From: Certhia americana
Lineage: Eukaryota; Chordata; Aves; Passeriformes; Certhiidae
Direction of reading: 5' to 3'
Assembly (NCBI GenBank): GCA_018697195.1
Contig: CM031878.1
Span: 5,347,271 to 5,411,270 of the forward strand
Length of the DNA stretch: 64,000 nucleotides
This document shows positions 35,001 to 49,000 of this stretch, one piece after another. The position numbers and the translations under genes were made by a program. The notes under the pieces were generated by a model that was not told the DNA's origin, did no database searches, and was given only the letters and a program-made list of their open reading frames with translations. Within the stretch, counting starts at the first letter, position 1. Every line of letters begins with the position of its first letter.

Positions 35001-37714
35001 AGTAAAGAAAACCCTCACAGATATATCTCTTTACTAACGACCTTCATAATTTTGTGTTGGAAACTCATGAAAATTGCAAAGTGTACGGAAGTGCCAGAAA
35101 TCAGAGAAGTGCTATAATACTAAGGCATTCTTCTTTCATTTACACTAGGGATCAATAGGAATGAGACCAAAAATCTTATAGAACTTGGAGAAAAGAGAGA
35201 GATTAAATTTAAAATAAATAAATTTTTAGAAGAACTAAAATCAGACTTGGATGTTGCAAGCAGATACATCACCTGGAAGGAAATTTTTCCCCAGAATCAA
35301 AAAAACAAAAACAAAACCAAAGAATGCTCAGGAAGATGGATAGATAACTGCACATGCTGATAGAGAAGTTATAGAAAGTCTTGTTGCAAAATACCTTGTG
35401 CATTGGTAAGAAATGTAGTTTTATTTGGGAAACTTGAACCTAACTCTACTTAAGCACCTTCTGTAGAAGCTGAATGGAATAATTCATCTTTCCTAGCTGA
35501 CACAGTATTGCCAGTTGCAGTCCAGATGAGAAAAAAATGGCAATTTTTCGTTCATGCTGCTCTCTGCAGAAATGTCATTGCAGAAACACTAAACAACTAA
35601 ATATTCACAAGTAGATTTTCAATGAGGTTAAGCCTCCTTGATAGCTGGGGTTCTAGCCCTAAGTTTTTATTTTCTTCGAGCTTCAGCATGGTTTATTTTT
35701 ATTTACTTATTCCTAGCTCTTTCTCTTGCCTTTTCTTTTATCTTCTTTTTTTTTCTTCTTTCTCTCCAAGGAGGAAATAAGGGATCATATTTTTTTATTA
35801 ATAAAAAGAGGAAGAGGAAAAATACCAAAAGAGCAGAATTTGTCTTTATGAAAGAAAATATTGTAGATATTTTGCCAAAAAGGACACATAGTGAAAATAG
35901 ATTAGTTCATTTGAGCAGTATGTGGGAAATATATATTTCCTAAAGCAGGTGCTGCGAATGAAGAGGATAAGAAGAAAAATGTCTTGTGTGGAAAGTATTC
36001 TTCAAAATGTGATTTCTCTCATCACATGAAGAAGCAGCAAAACATTGCACCACTGAGAGCTGTAGTGTTTCCTAGCAGGTTCTCCTTGGAATCTTCATTT
36101 GTTTAGTTATAAACACAAATCTCTTGGTTGGCAATGTTCTCCGACTTTATTTAGCCTTTCAGGGAAGAGGTAGGTAGAAAGATAAGATGGTGTATTAGGT
36201 AATGAGGTGAAGAGAAACAGGAAAAAAAAAGTACCAAAAAAACCCAAAAAACCCAAAACAGGATTCAGGGGTGAAGAAATAATATAATTGTAACAGAAAA
36301 GCAGAAAAGGTGCATCATTTGAAGAACAGTTTCTATTTAACAGCCAATACTACTTTGTTTATTTCTTTGTTTTTTTCGCCCACTATGAATAGCAAAGTAG
36401 AGGCAGGTATTGAGTTCATTTGGCAAAGAAAGTGTCACATCTTTCTCGAATTAATAGCTGATTTGACAGAACATAAAAATATGGGTCAGCCAAACCAGTT
36501 CATAATCATGTGTTGAATTAAAAAAAAAAAAAAGTCAGCATATTTTGGCTTAGTTTTCTTTGGAGTGAGTAGCTGAAATATTCTGAAAATAAATCAATGT
36601 CCATTTTTAGATGAAATAAAAGTCTGATTGCCATCACCTGGTAATCAGACCTGGGATTATCTTCCCCGTTTCTCTATCAGTAAAACCTTTCTTCTGTCAG
36701 TGCCTGGTAGATACTAACAGACATGTTGTAAGGTGTTTGAACATCTTTTAGTAACTAGGGAGAGCTGAAACAAGTCCATCTGTTGCTGTTCTTACACAGA
36801 CTGGGAGAGAAATAAGAAAGAACATTGGAACTCATCTCTCAAAATTAAGATGAACAGAACCAGCATTGTGGAGAATTATAGTTTTGTCAGCATGTTGTAA
36901 TAGTTCATTAGAGGAAAAATGTAAGAGAGTAGTAGTTATTGCACTCATTTGGGAAGGAGGGTCATGGATTCCAGTGAACATTTCAGTCACTAACAGTAAC
37001 TAACTCAGTGACTGCTTCATGCAAAATACAAATATTTCTTTAGTTCAAGGCTCAGGGGTTTTGCCCTCTCAGATGAGTGGTCTAATATTTAGGAGATATG
37101 TTACCATAGTTTTCTTATTTATAGTCCCTTTCTCTGGATAAATGGCACATAGTCTCTCCACACTATGTTAAATACATTTAAGTAAAGACTTTAGTTAGAC
37201 GAAGTTTTTGATGCCTCTCTGTGTATCCCATCTTAGAGTAGGAAAGACATTCTCGAATACCTGAGTAATGAAGGAATATGCTGCTGAATGGCAATTGAAA
37301 TATTGTTAACATTTGACTGCACACAGACACCCAGAATTACAACTTCAGGTGTCAGAAAACCCCAAGTGTTTATAAGTGAGAAATCTGTATGTTCTAAGGA
37401 GCTTCAGAGCTATGCAACAGTAGAACAAATATCTTAGGAATGAAAAGGCAGTTAAATTTAATTATAGTGACAGACATTAATTTGAGGATTTGAATTAAAG
37501 TGATTGGGAATTTTCACGACACCTAAAAGGACTGAAAAGAAATCCTCCAACTCATAAAGGCGTAGCTATATTTTTGCCTCAAAAAAGGCTCGCAGGAGAG
37601 CAGCAGATCAAGGAAGATGTGTTGATCAGAAGCCTTGGGCTTAGCAGATGCCTCCCCTTGCTTCCCTTTGTTAGGTATTTAAACATGAATAATTAAACAC
37701 TCTGTAACAGTAAA
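32087..37714. other. Unique noncoding DNA with A/C and T tracts
   Basis: Homopolymers lie at 32290-32310 (T21) and 32536-32555 (A20). A long A/C-rich tract lies at 34825-34990 and others at 35298-35320 and 36221-36260. DNA at about 33040-33480 is complex, but I cannot say more about it. No gene or transposon is recognised, and frames up to 101 codons are chance. Confidence 0.6.
34825..34990. repeat. A/C-rich low-complexity tract
   Basis: About 165 bases on the plus strand are nearly all A and C, in irregular AAAAC, AAACC and CCCAAAA words, with few T and almost no G. It is not a regular tandem repeat. Confidence 0.85.
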
Positions 37715-37955
37715 TGTGAAACTCAAGTTGCTCCAGGGGAGGTTTAGATTGGATATTAGGAAAAATTTCTACACTGAAAGGATTATCAGGCATTGGAATA
37801 AGCTGCCCAGGGAAGTGGTGAAGTCAACATCCTTGGAGGTATTTAAAAAACAGGTAGATATAGCACTTAGGGACATGGTTTTGTGGTGGACCCAGCAGTG
37901 CTGGGTTAAGAGTTGGACTTGATGATTTTAGAGACCTTTTCCAATTTTAATTCCC
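37715..37955 (+). mobile_element. CR1 LINE fragment (ORF2 C-terminus and 3' UTR)
   Basis: The plus strand decodes near 37740-37815 to [20 protein letters not shown], then LPREVVKS and [12 protein letters not shown], the conserved C-terminal end of CR1 ORF2. The 3' UTR words GGACATGGTTTTGTGGTGGA and TTGGACTTGATGATTTTAGA follow in the standard order. The match ends near 37952 (CCTTTTCCAATTTTAATTCC), where CR1 has its terminal octamer repeat, here eroded. The frame is short and disconnected from any RT core, so this is a 5'-truncated copy of about 240 bases. It is among the best-preserved CR1 pieces in the window. Confidence 0.92.
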
Positions 37956-40800
37956 AAGCAGTTTGAAGAGACAGCAACAGCAAGTAACAAAAGTGAAAGG
38001 AAATATTTGCCAGATGAAGATGAAATTGTCAACACAATGCTCTTCCATGTCCAAGGAATCCTTTTTCAGTGCTGTGCAGGGCTTGATGATTTCCACATCA
38101 GCTGCAGAAAGTTTGTCTTTTATAAAAAAGTCAGCAAATCCAAAATGTATGCAGGATTAGAAACCAGGTTGATGAGAACTGAAAATGTGTTTGGGTGTGG
38201 TGACAACTTCCAAATCCACTCTGCACTCGTAAATTTTACATTGCTATTTTTAAAGGTTGCTTATGCTAACACATCTTTTTTAATTGGAACTTGACCAGAT
38301 TGTGCATATTTTACGATGCCGTCACTTTCCAGAATATCATTCATAGTTTCTTTTTTTTCCCTAACATTTACAAAATTTAATGACTTTCCTCCTATAAAAG
38401 ATATAGGCATCTGCATTTTTTTGAAATACAATCAGTTTAAGCTGTTTAAAAACAGGAGGGGGGAACATCCTGCTTGATAGTTTACCAATAAAAATGAGGA
38501 AAGATATAAAAAACAACAACAGGAACAGACACCCCCTACTTCTAGCCTGAGATTTCTGCAAACCAAAATGCAGTGTTTTTCTGCTTGGAATGAAAATGCA
38601 GATATAAGAATAACAGGATAGAAAAGGCTTAAAGTTTTCCAGTGAAGTTGTACTTATTTAAAAAACGGTATTTCATTGATTAAAAACTCTTGGGGCAAAT
38701 GGACTATTATACAACTGTGAGAGAAATTTAAAATTCCTGGAGGACTAGGATCTCAGGATTTTCAGAATTCCAGTATTTCACCTGTAGGAGAAATATTCCT
38801 GTAGTTTTCTTCTAGCAATTACAGCATACTTTCTCTCACTCATTGGGCTGATATTATATTGAACTGGTTTGGTTGACCTAGTTTTTTTCTTAATTAATTA
38901 ATTTATTTGCATAGGTTGAATGTGAAAACTGATCCTACAGTTCAACGTCAATCCATCCTGTTTGACCTCCCTAAGGAGAAGAGAAATCACATGATCCAGT
39001 GCTCTGAGCTCCAATTTGGTATAAATACACTTCCCTGCAACCTTGAGTGGATAACTCACATGACTATCAGTCATCAGTGGAATGGAGGTATTTCATTTCT
39101 GCACCAAATGTGGAAATTCACCCTAATTAACAGGGTAGAAAATATTCAATTCATTACTTATTATGCATGCCTCTTTAAAATCCCAATTACACCCATATTC
39201 AAAACAGTCACTGAAAAGCATGAGACCTTGTCTTGTTTTACTCCTTCAAAAGCATCAGATAATTTCTTCAGAACAGTATTAGCTACTGATACTGCATTAG
39301 ACTTAAAACTTTTCAGTAAATTATTTTCTCTACCTACATTTAAATGAGAGTCTGAGTTATCAATTTTCTTGTATATTTTTACTACTTCTAAAGCTTAGAT
39401 CAATGTGTCTTTCTTTTTAACAGCTGCCCCTTTACACAATTGACCTTCCTACAAAGACTTTCTTTGTTCAGAAGAATTTCTTATTTTTTCTTCTTCTTTT
39501 ATTCATCTTTTTTTAAATGAACCTAAAGGTAATTGTGTTCATCACTGTAAGCTGAATTATAATAGCCACTTTTGAGAATAGTGCTTTGTACAATGGAGAC
39601 CACTTGATGATGATCTGATATAAAAATAAACCTAGGAGAATAGATTGACCGAGGAACAGTATCCCAGAATATACACTATAACACTTGTGAGAGAAGTAGG
39701 ACAATGATAATGCATTGACAAGACAGAAGAACTCCTTTGACCTGCTGAAGTTCTACTGTGCTATAGCATAACATAGATAACCTTATAATTGTCCAGATTT
39801 TAGCACGAAAGGAGTCCGAAAACTGTAAGAAGCAGAGAGAAAGATGGAGCAAACCTGATTAAGAAAATCTGCAGTCCAGAAGCAAACCAGAAATTTTTGC
39901 CCCAAATTGGAGATACAGATATTGTCTATTGTCTTGCCTCTAAGCCCTGTTTAGGAAAGATTTAGAACTTGTGCATCTTCAAGGGGCAGACTCTGATTTT
40001 ATTTGTTTGCTGCAATCCAGCAGGATATTTTTCCTGTACTGATTTTCCTATTTCAGTCCCAGGTATTAAAGAAGACTATAATTTTTAAATTATAGAAGCT
40101 TTCAGGAAAGCAGTGGTGGTTTAGAAACACTTTTCACAGGGCTCCTGCTTTGCTTTGCTATGTTTCTTAATGGTTAGGGACCTCATCCACAAAAACAAAC
40201 AGAAACTTCTCAACTGGATACTCCCCTCAGCTGCATGGTGCAAATATGAGTAGAAGAGAGCTGGAGAGGTGCTTCCAGTATCCTACACACTGTTTCTGTC
40301 ATTAGGAGAACTAAGTGGCTGCACTCCTTAACATTATGGACTCTGAGGCGGTGGCTAGGTCATTGATTTAAACCCAGACTGCACAGGTTAAGGCAAGCAA
40401 AGTGTCCATGTGAAGCAGTGAGAGGCAGAAGGGAAGTTACGGTCACTGTAATTCTGCCTTTGTATATAAATAAAGGGCAGAATGAATAGGATCATAAGGA
40501 TGATCAGCTATGTGTTCTGTGCTGTTTGCTGCTGATGCTTGCTGTATCCTTTCAGCTGTGGGGCAAAATACTGGGAACCCTCTAGATTCATTCCTCACCC
40601 CCTCTTTTGACTCTTCTATCAGAATATTTAGAAACTATATTTTATAGTTTGGAGAATTTTCTGCCATTGGCTACAATTTAGCCATGAAGAATATTTCCCT
40701 TATGTACAAGGATGGTGATAAGAACAAGAGTAATTTGTAGTATCTGTAAGGTACCATTGGAAATTAATTTCCTCACAGAGAGATTTAAAGACAGACCTTT
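37956..40800. other. Unique noncoding DNA
   Basis: The 146-codon frame at 38907-39347 shows no domain, no codon-usage signal and no clear splice context. I judge it non-coding. No transposon is recognised. Confidence 0.55.
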
Positions 40801-40930
40801 AAATGTTTTTGGGTTTTTGTTTGGGTGGGGATTTTTGTTGGGTTTTCTGGGGGGGGGGGTTGGGGTTTTGTTTTGTTTTGTTTTGTTTTTTGGTTTTGGT
40901 TTTTTTTTTTTTGTTTTGTTTTTAATTTCA
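40801..40930. repeat. T/G-rich tract with long G-runs
   Basis: The plus strand contains only T and G with rare A or C: GGGTTTTTG, GGGTGGGG, a run of eleven G (40850-40859 region), TTGGGG and then (GTTTT)n. Four or more G-runs within about 55 bases (40811-40865) satisfy a G-quadruplex pattern. Confidence 0.85.
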
Positions 40931-43900
40931 GTAGAAGCTGATGTCTTAACACACCTGAGAGTCTTGGCCTGAGAGGTTTTTAGCTTGTTAATGCCACACA
41001 ACCCCAGCAAGCCCACTGGACTCCCAGGAGGTAACTCTTCAATAGTATTCCTGGTTGAAAGGAACATGACTTCCAGGGCATAAGGCAACCTGTTTGCTTG
41101 GCACACATACAGGTATATTTGTGGGATCCCTGTACACAGGCAATAAGGCAGGGTGCAAAGTCAGCCATGGCCACAGGAAATATGCCTCAGACTCCTTTCT
41201 GAGATCAGTGTCTCAAAGTTCAGACAGTTATTCTGTGTTTATGCAGAGCTTCATGCTATTAGATGTCAGATTCTTGAACCTGTTCTCAGCTCTGTGCATG
41301 ATTTGCAAAGGCAGCTAGAAGAAGGCATCATAAAGTAGAAGAAAAGTCTACATCCATAATAGAAGAGTGTCCTTTAGTTATGCGTCCTTGGAAATGTAAC
41401 TTCTCCACTCTTCTATGAGAGTTTATATGCTCCCAGACGTTGCACCATATCCCCTCTGCTGAGAGTATAATGGCAATAGAATCAGCCTTTTATATTTTCA
41501 AAGAAAGGTCAACATATGCTTTTATAAACCTTGAAAACATCCCTTTTGCACTTTCTAATAACCAAATGTGTTGAAGGAACCAATCAATTCAACGTAAACA
41601 TTTCATGTTCAGCAGTGTATAGTCATGCAGGACAGTGCATAATGAAAAGCTCCAAAATAAAGAATGGACAAAAGTACATCCCTATTAAAAGCATAGATTT
41701 ATTGACCTATTGATGTGTTTAAAAGGTCTCTGCTCTGAAACTAGGCTATATGTAAATAAGAACAATTGAAAGCAAAGGACAAATTCACAGGAAGAATTGA
41801 AACTATATGAATCACTCAGGCTTTCTTAACTTGACTTACAAATTATTTTTAACCTGTACTTGTCTCTAATCCTGAATTTTTTTGGTATGACAAAAAAAAA
41901 AAAAAAAAACAAAAAATAGCCACCTGCTTCTACAAAGGCAATTCTTACCTAAATTAAAAGGCTGTTTCTTGACACTGCTGACAGGCTTATTTTTAAATCA
42001 TAAACATTTTAAGGGACAGGAATATAAGAATTTATGGCAGCCATTTTTTAAACACTAGGAATAAGAAACAATGCCACATGAATAGTTAAAGTGAATATTG
42101 AATAAAACTATATTCATTCCTTTAAAAAAAATCACAGTCAAACCAAACCAAACAAATATAAACAAATAAAACAAAACATCATAGTATTCACATTTTTAAA
42201 CTATTTTTATTCATTCATGTCCATAAATTTTCTTTTTCTTACAAAGTAGACAGCATACTTTACACTCAACTGTGTAGACATAAAAATGATTCCTCGAGTG
42301 TATTACTATGATTTCTATCTCTATTCAGGAAATGATATTGAAGAAAATATCTCTCTATATGCATGCTTAAATATACATGCCTATTTATAACTGACACCAA
42401 CTCTTCTGTGGACATCATTGCCTCAAGATAACTTGTGAAGTAAAATTTCAGGAAAATCTTAGGATGCTGAAAAATTTTCTCTGGGTAATCTCTCAATGTT
42501 CATGGCTCTGACCTGCTTGGAAGTTCACCTTGCCCCTACTCAGCAACCACAACAGCCTAACAGTAGAGAAAAATACACTATTCTCTGAGATGCACCAGAT
42601 TGGAAGAGTTTTTTTCTGATTTGAATGAAGATGTTAACCTTCCAATGGTGCATCTGAAGTCTAATCACATCTAGTCATTTACCATAGACCTGGGAGCAGG
42701 GAAGACAACCAGAGGGGCAGACAGCACGAAGTAGTAGTATCTGAAACCACTGAAGTAAAAACAGAGTCTTCAGATACTGTATATACAAAAAAATTACACA
42801 AAATTAAATTCAATGGGGCAGGAAGGTGGTGGAAGTCAAGGTTCCTCGATGGATTTCACAAATAACATTTATTTTGTTAGCAAATCTTCCACAGAAACTA
42901 ATGGAAGCTTAGACAAATATATAAATATATCTTCAAATCTGACACATGGACTAAGATGCTTCAATGCATAAAACAGTGGGATTAGGAAGAAACAGAAATG
43001 CACACATCATTAAAGGGTCATTGATGTTGGTGAAAAGATAGAAAGTTTTAAACTGTACCCATTGAAGATGAGCAATGGCTTTGTGGTCCTAAACCTGTTC
43101 TTTGGGAAAAGACTGATAGTTTGGGAAAACCAACTTGAAGATAACATATTTGGGGAGTACCAATTTATCCTGGTGTTTCACTTAGAGTATCTTTCCAATA
43201 CCATGGTTCCATCAAATAAAATTTGTAGCATTCTCGGTGGACAGAAGACAAACTTATTGGGTTATTAAAGTTCTCATAGTAGCCCAAGAGAAAAAAAAGA
43301 GAAGAAGTGGAGGGAGAATGGTAAAAGACATCAAGCTGAGTTATTATTAAAGTTGTTCAGATGGATTAGCAAGGTACTTCAAGTGGAAGGTGGATTGTAT
43401 CAAATATTGTTCAAGTTTCAGACAGACTTTCAGCATTCTGGGTGAAATTAGTAAATGTGGAACAGCATTACGTTGAAGTTTGGTTTCTTTTTTTCTTTTT
43501 TTGTTTTTTTTTTTCATAAGCTATTAGCTATGGAGTTCAGCAGTTTTAATTTTCTTATCTGTTGACATCCACTTGCTTACACTCAGGCACGTGCTTACAA
43601 TCAAATAAAACATAAATGTTAGATGCCATCATTAACACCACTGGAGCTACAGGATCTTAATCAGATATCCATAAAGTACTTCTAATTTAGGCATAGCGAG
43701 AACTCATGGAAAGGGAGGAATCACATTTTCCAAGACTCTTTACAACCAGTTTTGAGAATAAGCAGCTTTCAGGACTTCATTCCATGAAATACCACAGTAT
43801 TTCTTCAGCATTTACTTGCAACTCAATCAAGTAAGTGTCCCTATCCCTATAATCCACATCATTTTCTTGCAAAATTTAGATTAGTGTAAAATGGTTAGTA

Positions 43901-45274
43901 AATCAAAGAGCTTGCAATGCATCAAATTAATTAGTTAATTGTTAATAAAGGTGATCAGTGCTTACAAGGTGCATCTCTTTTGAGTTTCCCTTTTTGGAAT
44001 TCCTTTTTCAACATTTAATAAAGTAAGGCATAAGTCACAGTCAAAAGTCAAACTTTCATTACCAGAAAGGTAAAAATCCATTGGAAAAGAAAGCTGAACA
44101 AATATTTTGATTAGGTAAACTGGGAAAAGCAAGAACGAGCCTTTGAGTACCTGAGTTCTGGAGGATACAGGTTGGTGTAATGAAGTTGATTTCTTCTGCT
44201 ACAAATCTTTATCTTTGACTACCACAAACACAGGGATACCATTACAACAAACATGTTGCCATACAGTTCATATGGATAGTCATGGTGATAGTCACTTGCT
44301 GCTTTTAAAGAAAATGAGCAAGAAAGTAACTTAGGAATGCTGAATTTTAGAAACGGCTTTTTACAAAACAATTAAGGGAAAAACTACCTTCAAAAAGATA
44401 TATCACCCTATTTTATGAGCTAACTCATCTGAAAAGAAGACAATTTTTTCCCAGAAATGTTGGGAACAAAAAATTGAGGAAGACAGCCTTAGATCTAAAG
44501 GGATTTCCAGCTCTAGAACAGCTGACAAAGGTGTTCTGATCAAGTAATTACTTTCTGACTTTTCTACTCAGAAGATAAACTGAATGCTGAGACACAAACT
44601 AATGTTTCAGCACACTTTTTTTTTAATTATTATTTTTTCATTTTCTGGAGTAAAGGTACAACTTTCCACTCATGTTGCTCATGTTTAACTTTTGTGTCTT
44701 CTGCTCTTTATGTGTCTTATGCAGGAATCTGCTTTGCTACGTAAGTAAGTAAAGAAAATTCCACTGAAATCAGTTAATGTTGTTCTTCTTACAAATGAAC
44801 ATATCAGACTCTGGCCCATATAATCAAGAAAACTGCTTCTTCAAAGAGTCCTGCTGACGTTGTTTTATTACGCAAAGCATGACCCCCAAATCTGTGTTTA
44901 TGTGATAGAAGAGAATGGCTCTGAAGGTAATAGATTTTGCCGTTTAAAAGAAATTTGTGTTACTAAAAAAATGCATTTAAGTGGAAATAGATCTAACATA
45001 AAACACATCTTAAAAAGCTGCCTCAAAATGTATGTACCTGGTAGAACAGCTGTTCTGGTCCCCTGAGTAAATAATTTAATGATTTAAAAAACTTGCACAT
45101 ATACATATTTACCTGAAAAAGTAGAAAAAATACTGCCAATATTTTTTATAGTATTTGGAACACATAAAAAATATTTCTGCAAGGACAAGAGGCAATATGG
45201 TCCTCATGATCTTGTAAACCTGTCTTGAGGGACGGCTTTAAACCTGAGGTAAAGACAAAAAAATTCCACCACCA
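40931..45274. other. Unique noncoding DNA
   Basis: Simple tracts include A18 at 41892-41909, A/C-rich 42139-42178 and T-rich 43486-43515. At 44756-44775 a CCACTGAAATCAGTT word resembles the amniote repeat motif noted elsewhere, but it is too short to call. No gene is recognised. Confidence 0.6.
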
Positions 45275-45489
45275 TCCCTGTTCTAGCCAAAAAAACCCCC
45301 CAAAAAAACCCAAACCAAACAAACAAACAAAAACCAAAACCAAGCAAACAAAGAAAAACCCTAAAAAACAAACAAACAAACAAAAACCCCCAACCAAACC
45401 AATGAAACCAAATTTAAAAACCAAAACCAACCAACCAACCAACCAACCAAACCAAAACCTAAACCAAAACCGAAACCAAACCAAACAAA

Positions 45490-45541
<52 letters not shown>

Positions 45542-45612
45542 ACAACAACAGGAAGAGAAAAACAAAACAAAACAAAAATCAAAACAAACAAACAAACAAA
45601 CAACATAAATCC
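45275..45612. repeat. Long A/C-rich tract with (AACC)n and A48
   Basis: About 335 bases on the plus strand are nearly free of G and T. Irregular AAACC, AAAC and AACCC words come first, then tandem AACC at about 45427-45450, then AAACC words, then an uninterrupted run of 48 A (45491-45538), then AAAAC and AAAC units to about 45603. Frames on both strands (Lys/Pro/Asn/Thr-rich or Phe/Gly/Leu/Val-rich) are composition artefacts. Confidence 0.92.
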
Positions 45613-46013
45613 ACCAAAAAAGGTCCAGAAGAATTCTGAAGACGGAATTATAATTTTTATGGCAATTGTATATGTTTTGATTTTTGGGAATAGGAATGGG
45701 AAATTCACAATTGTGAAAATATTCTGGTTTTACTCTTTGAAATTAATTTTCTAATTTTCATCCTTGACATGCATTTTCGGCAATGTATGGATGTTTTCTC
45801 AGTTTGATCTGGTAACCTAGTTGTTTTTCAGTCCAAGGAAGGTAGGAACACAGGCTGGAAAAATAATATGGAAAGCCTTTGTGCAGTCTGCGAGGCTTCT
45901 GGATAGTTTGAAGATAAGGAACATAATTCCATCCTCACGGCCACAGCCTTGCAGGGGGACTGACCCAGATCTCCAGGCTGACCCTGCAGGCAGGAACACA
46001 AAAGCACAGCTAC

Positions 46014-46016
<3 letters not shown>
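45613..46016. other. Unique noncoding DNA
   Basis: More GC-balanced sequence near 45880-46010 retains a few CpGs. The 102-codon frame at 45821-46129 runs through the TG repeat and is not credible. Confidence 0.5.

Positions 46017-46046
<30 letters not shown>
46017..46046. repeat. (TG)n microsatellite
   Basis: About fifteen uninterrupted TG units, followed by ATGCATG. Confidence 0.95.
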
Positions 46047-46047
<1 letters not shown>

Positions 46048-49000
46048 TGCATGTCCACACAGCAGCAGGGGCTGGGGAAGACACTCAGCTCAATGGCTTC
46101 TGGTGTTCATCGACAGCTGGTTTCTGTAGGAGGCTGAGCTAGAAAATATCATGTTTTATGAATCTGCCTCCTTCACTTGGAGGATTCCAGCAAAAGCAGA
46201 AGCAAATCAAAACTGAGGCAGAGCAAATCTCCGGTGTTAACAACATAGAAGGCACTTCCAATACTGATGATTTGGGCTAAGGTCTTGTAACAAACCTTAT
46301 TTTTTCAGCAGCCAGTATCAAGTATAAGAAGAATGGAAGAATAGGATAAATTTCAATCTTTAGCAATTCAGTCTATTTTGTCTCCTGCATTTTTTTTCAC
46401 TCTTGTAATATTTTTTTTTTTTTTTTCCATCATAAAAATGATCCTCTTTACATATAAAAAGAGTTCTCTGTTGCAATTATCAGGGAAGGCTTTACTTCTT
46501 ATAAAACAGCAGGACTACAGTGTCTTTTAACATAAAGAATAGACATGGACTTCCAATATTAACTTTGGTTTTCCACCATCTTTAAACCTATACAGAAATC
46601 CACATGATTAATTGTAGATGTCTACAATGCAGATATCACCTTAGAGGCTCTGCATAGCTAGTGGACATTTCTAGGATGCAATTCATCTTATACCAAAGTA
46701 GAGATTTTAAAGAGATCAGATGAATTGTGGCCTGGAAGTTTCTATTGTACTTCATCAAGTAAAATGGAAGATGAGTGAGTAGGTAAGATACTGATTTCTG
46801 TACCACTGATGTCTAGATTTAGCTGCAAGCATGCCTGTCTTGCAGGAGCAGACTCAACAGCTGCAACTCCATCCATCAGACTGCTGTGACTCATGTTGGA
46901 CTGGAATTTGGCTTGAATCAAGGTAACAACAAAGTCACAGCAAATGACATTTTCAGTCTAGCCACCTTCTCATTTTACAGGTATGCACACTGCTCTAAGT
47001 AGCACGTATGAGTAAGATAGTCTCTTTGTTTACTTAGAAAAGCATCAAGTCATTAAATCTGAAAAAGATGACAAACAGATGCAAGGGATTAATTCCAAAC
47101 ACGCCTGAAAGCCATTAACAATGCTATCTGAGCTTCTCACAAACCTGAAGAGAAGATTGTTATTTCTGCTACATGCAATTTTTCTATTGCTTAAGCAGTC
47201 ACCGACTCTTTGGAAACACAAAACTGAATTCTTATATACTTTCTCAGGTGAGATTTCTGAAGTGTGCTTTTCACAAAGCCTAGGGTGATGCAATATTTTA
47301 CTATATATGAATTAAATATCTGGATTACTGTACTGAAGAGCCCAAACTGGCTTTGGCAATGACACGTCTGTGAGCATATTAAGGGCAGCAAGTATACATG
47401 CGTAGGTGTAATTGTGCCATCAGATTCCATTTGTTCCATCCATCCAGAAAACATCTTCTCAGTCCTAAGGAAGAAATGTGACTGAAGAAACCATCACAAT
47501 GAAAAAAAAAAACCTAAAAAACAAACAAACCTAAAAAAAAAAAAAAAAAACAAAAAACCAAAAAAAACCCACAACCAAAAAACCCCCCAAAAACCCCAGC
47601 TTTTAAGTGGCTTTATCATCCCTGAACATTTCAATTCCATAAGACAGCTAGGATATATGAAGTAGTTGCTGATAAGATCTGGTGGCAGAGAGCTCATATG
47701 AAAATAATAATTAAAATGCTTGAAAGAAGGGTTTCTCACTCGGTTATCTGCTTTACCCTTTATGTTCCAACCACTAAATAGAATCTCTTTTATGCAGATG
47801 GATTCTTAGATGTTCAGAGGAAAAAGAGGCTTGAATCATGAGCCGACATGGACTGTGAGAGTGCTTTAGCCTTATGAACCTGCCCTTGTTGATAGGAGAA
47901 AGAACTGACCTGGCTTGTTTAATTATGTGAGAGATTTGAAGCTGAGACACCTCCAGCAGCCCAGAGTCAGATTCCGTCTCTGAAACAGATTTGAAGAGGT
48001 TTCTGGATACTGTCTGCCATGAATTGCAGTTTTAAGTGCCTCACTTTTACCCATGTCCTCAAGACCCTGTGATCATTTCAGGTGCCTGGCTGCCTTCAGA
48101 CATTGCAGCAATGAGCTGGACATTGTCACCTCAAGTGTAGATCTCATTTATAGGTTGGATAATTCCTCTTTCTATGCTTCAGTTAGCATCTGGAATATGG
48201 CACATAGCTCTTGATTTTTTTTTTTTTTTCCAAGGAGTGGTGAAAATATAAAAAATTGCAGCTACAGTATCTTCCTAATTAAGCTGTTATAGAATAAGTT
48301 CCCATTTCACTTACTCTGGTGTAAACCAAAAATAAATTACAGCTACCTTAGTTTGTATCTGTATATGTTGTCAGAAGAAAATTAGTTTGACAATATTTTT
48401 TTTAAATTGTAGTGTGTTATTTGTTTGTTTGTTTTGATAGGATTATGGTGAAACTGCTGATTAGAGAGAAGAGACTTTATTCAAACTCTTTGAAAGACAA
48501 GGATGAAGGGCTGTTGCACTGATGAAAAATAATCACATAAATACTTTATTGCTGTATTTGTCAATATATTAGAGCAGTATTTTATTGTATACATTATTAA
48601 ATGTTGCTGCTAAATGTTTTATTCTGTTTTGTTCCTTTTTTTTTTTTTTATTTTGACTGTGATAAATTTTGATCTGAAAGATTTTTTTTTTCCTCTGGAG
48701 CAAGAAAAAATGGTTTCATTACATTAAAGAGAATTTATGAGATCTAAGTCAAACACAGTAAATAAAAAAGGTGGTATTTTTCTGCTTCTTCTTAATCTTT
48801 CCCCTTTCCACCTGCTCTCTTTGTGTGAGTTCTCCATTATTTTCTCAGAAACTGGAGGGTTTATGACTTTAAAATCTGTATTGTTGGAGGCTGAGAACTC
48901 TTTGCCTTTTACAGTATCTCTACAAAACATCTGTAAGTCCTAAGCAACAAGGAGAAATTGGTTCAAGAAGGAAATATAGATGAATCACTAAGTAATACTC

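Noticed and set aside
38907..39347. 146-codon open frame on the plus strand
   Set aside because: No recognisable domain, AT-rich composition like its flanks, no credible splice or promoter context. A frame of this length can arise by chance in 64 kb.
45146..45708. Frames of 115-149 codons rich in Phe/Gly/Val or Lys/Gln/Pro/Asn
   Set aside because: They are translations of the A/C-rich tract at 45275-45612.
46960..46995. SINE-like word TTCTCATTTTACAG
   Set aside because: A single short word without the neighbouring blocks that such an element should show.
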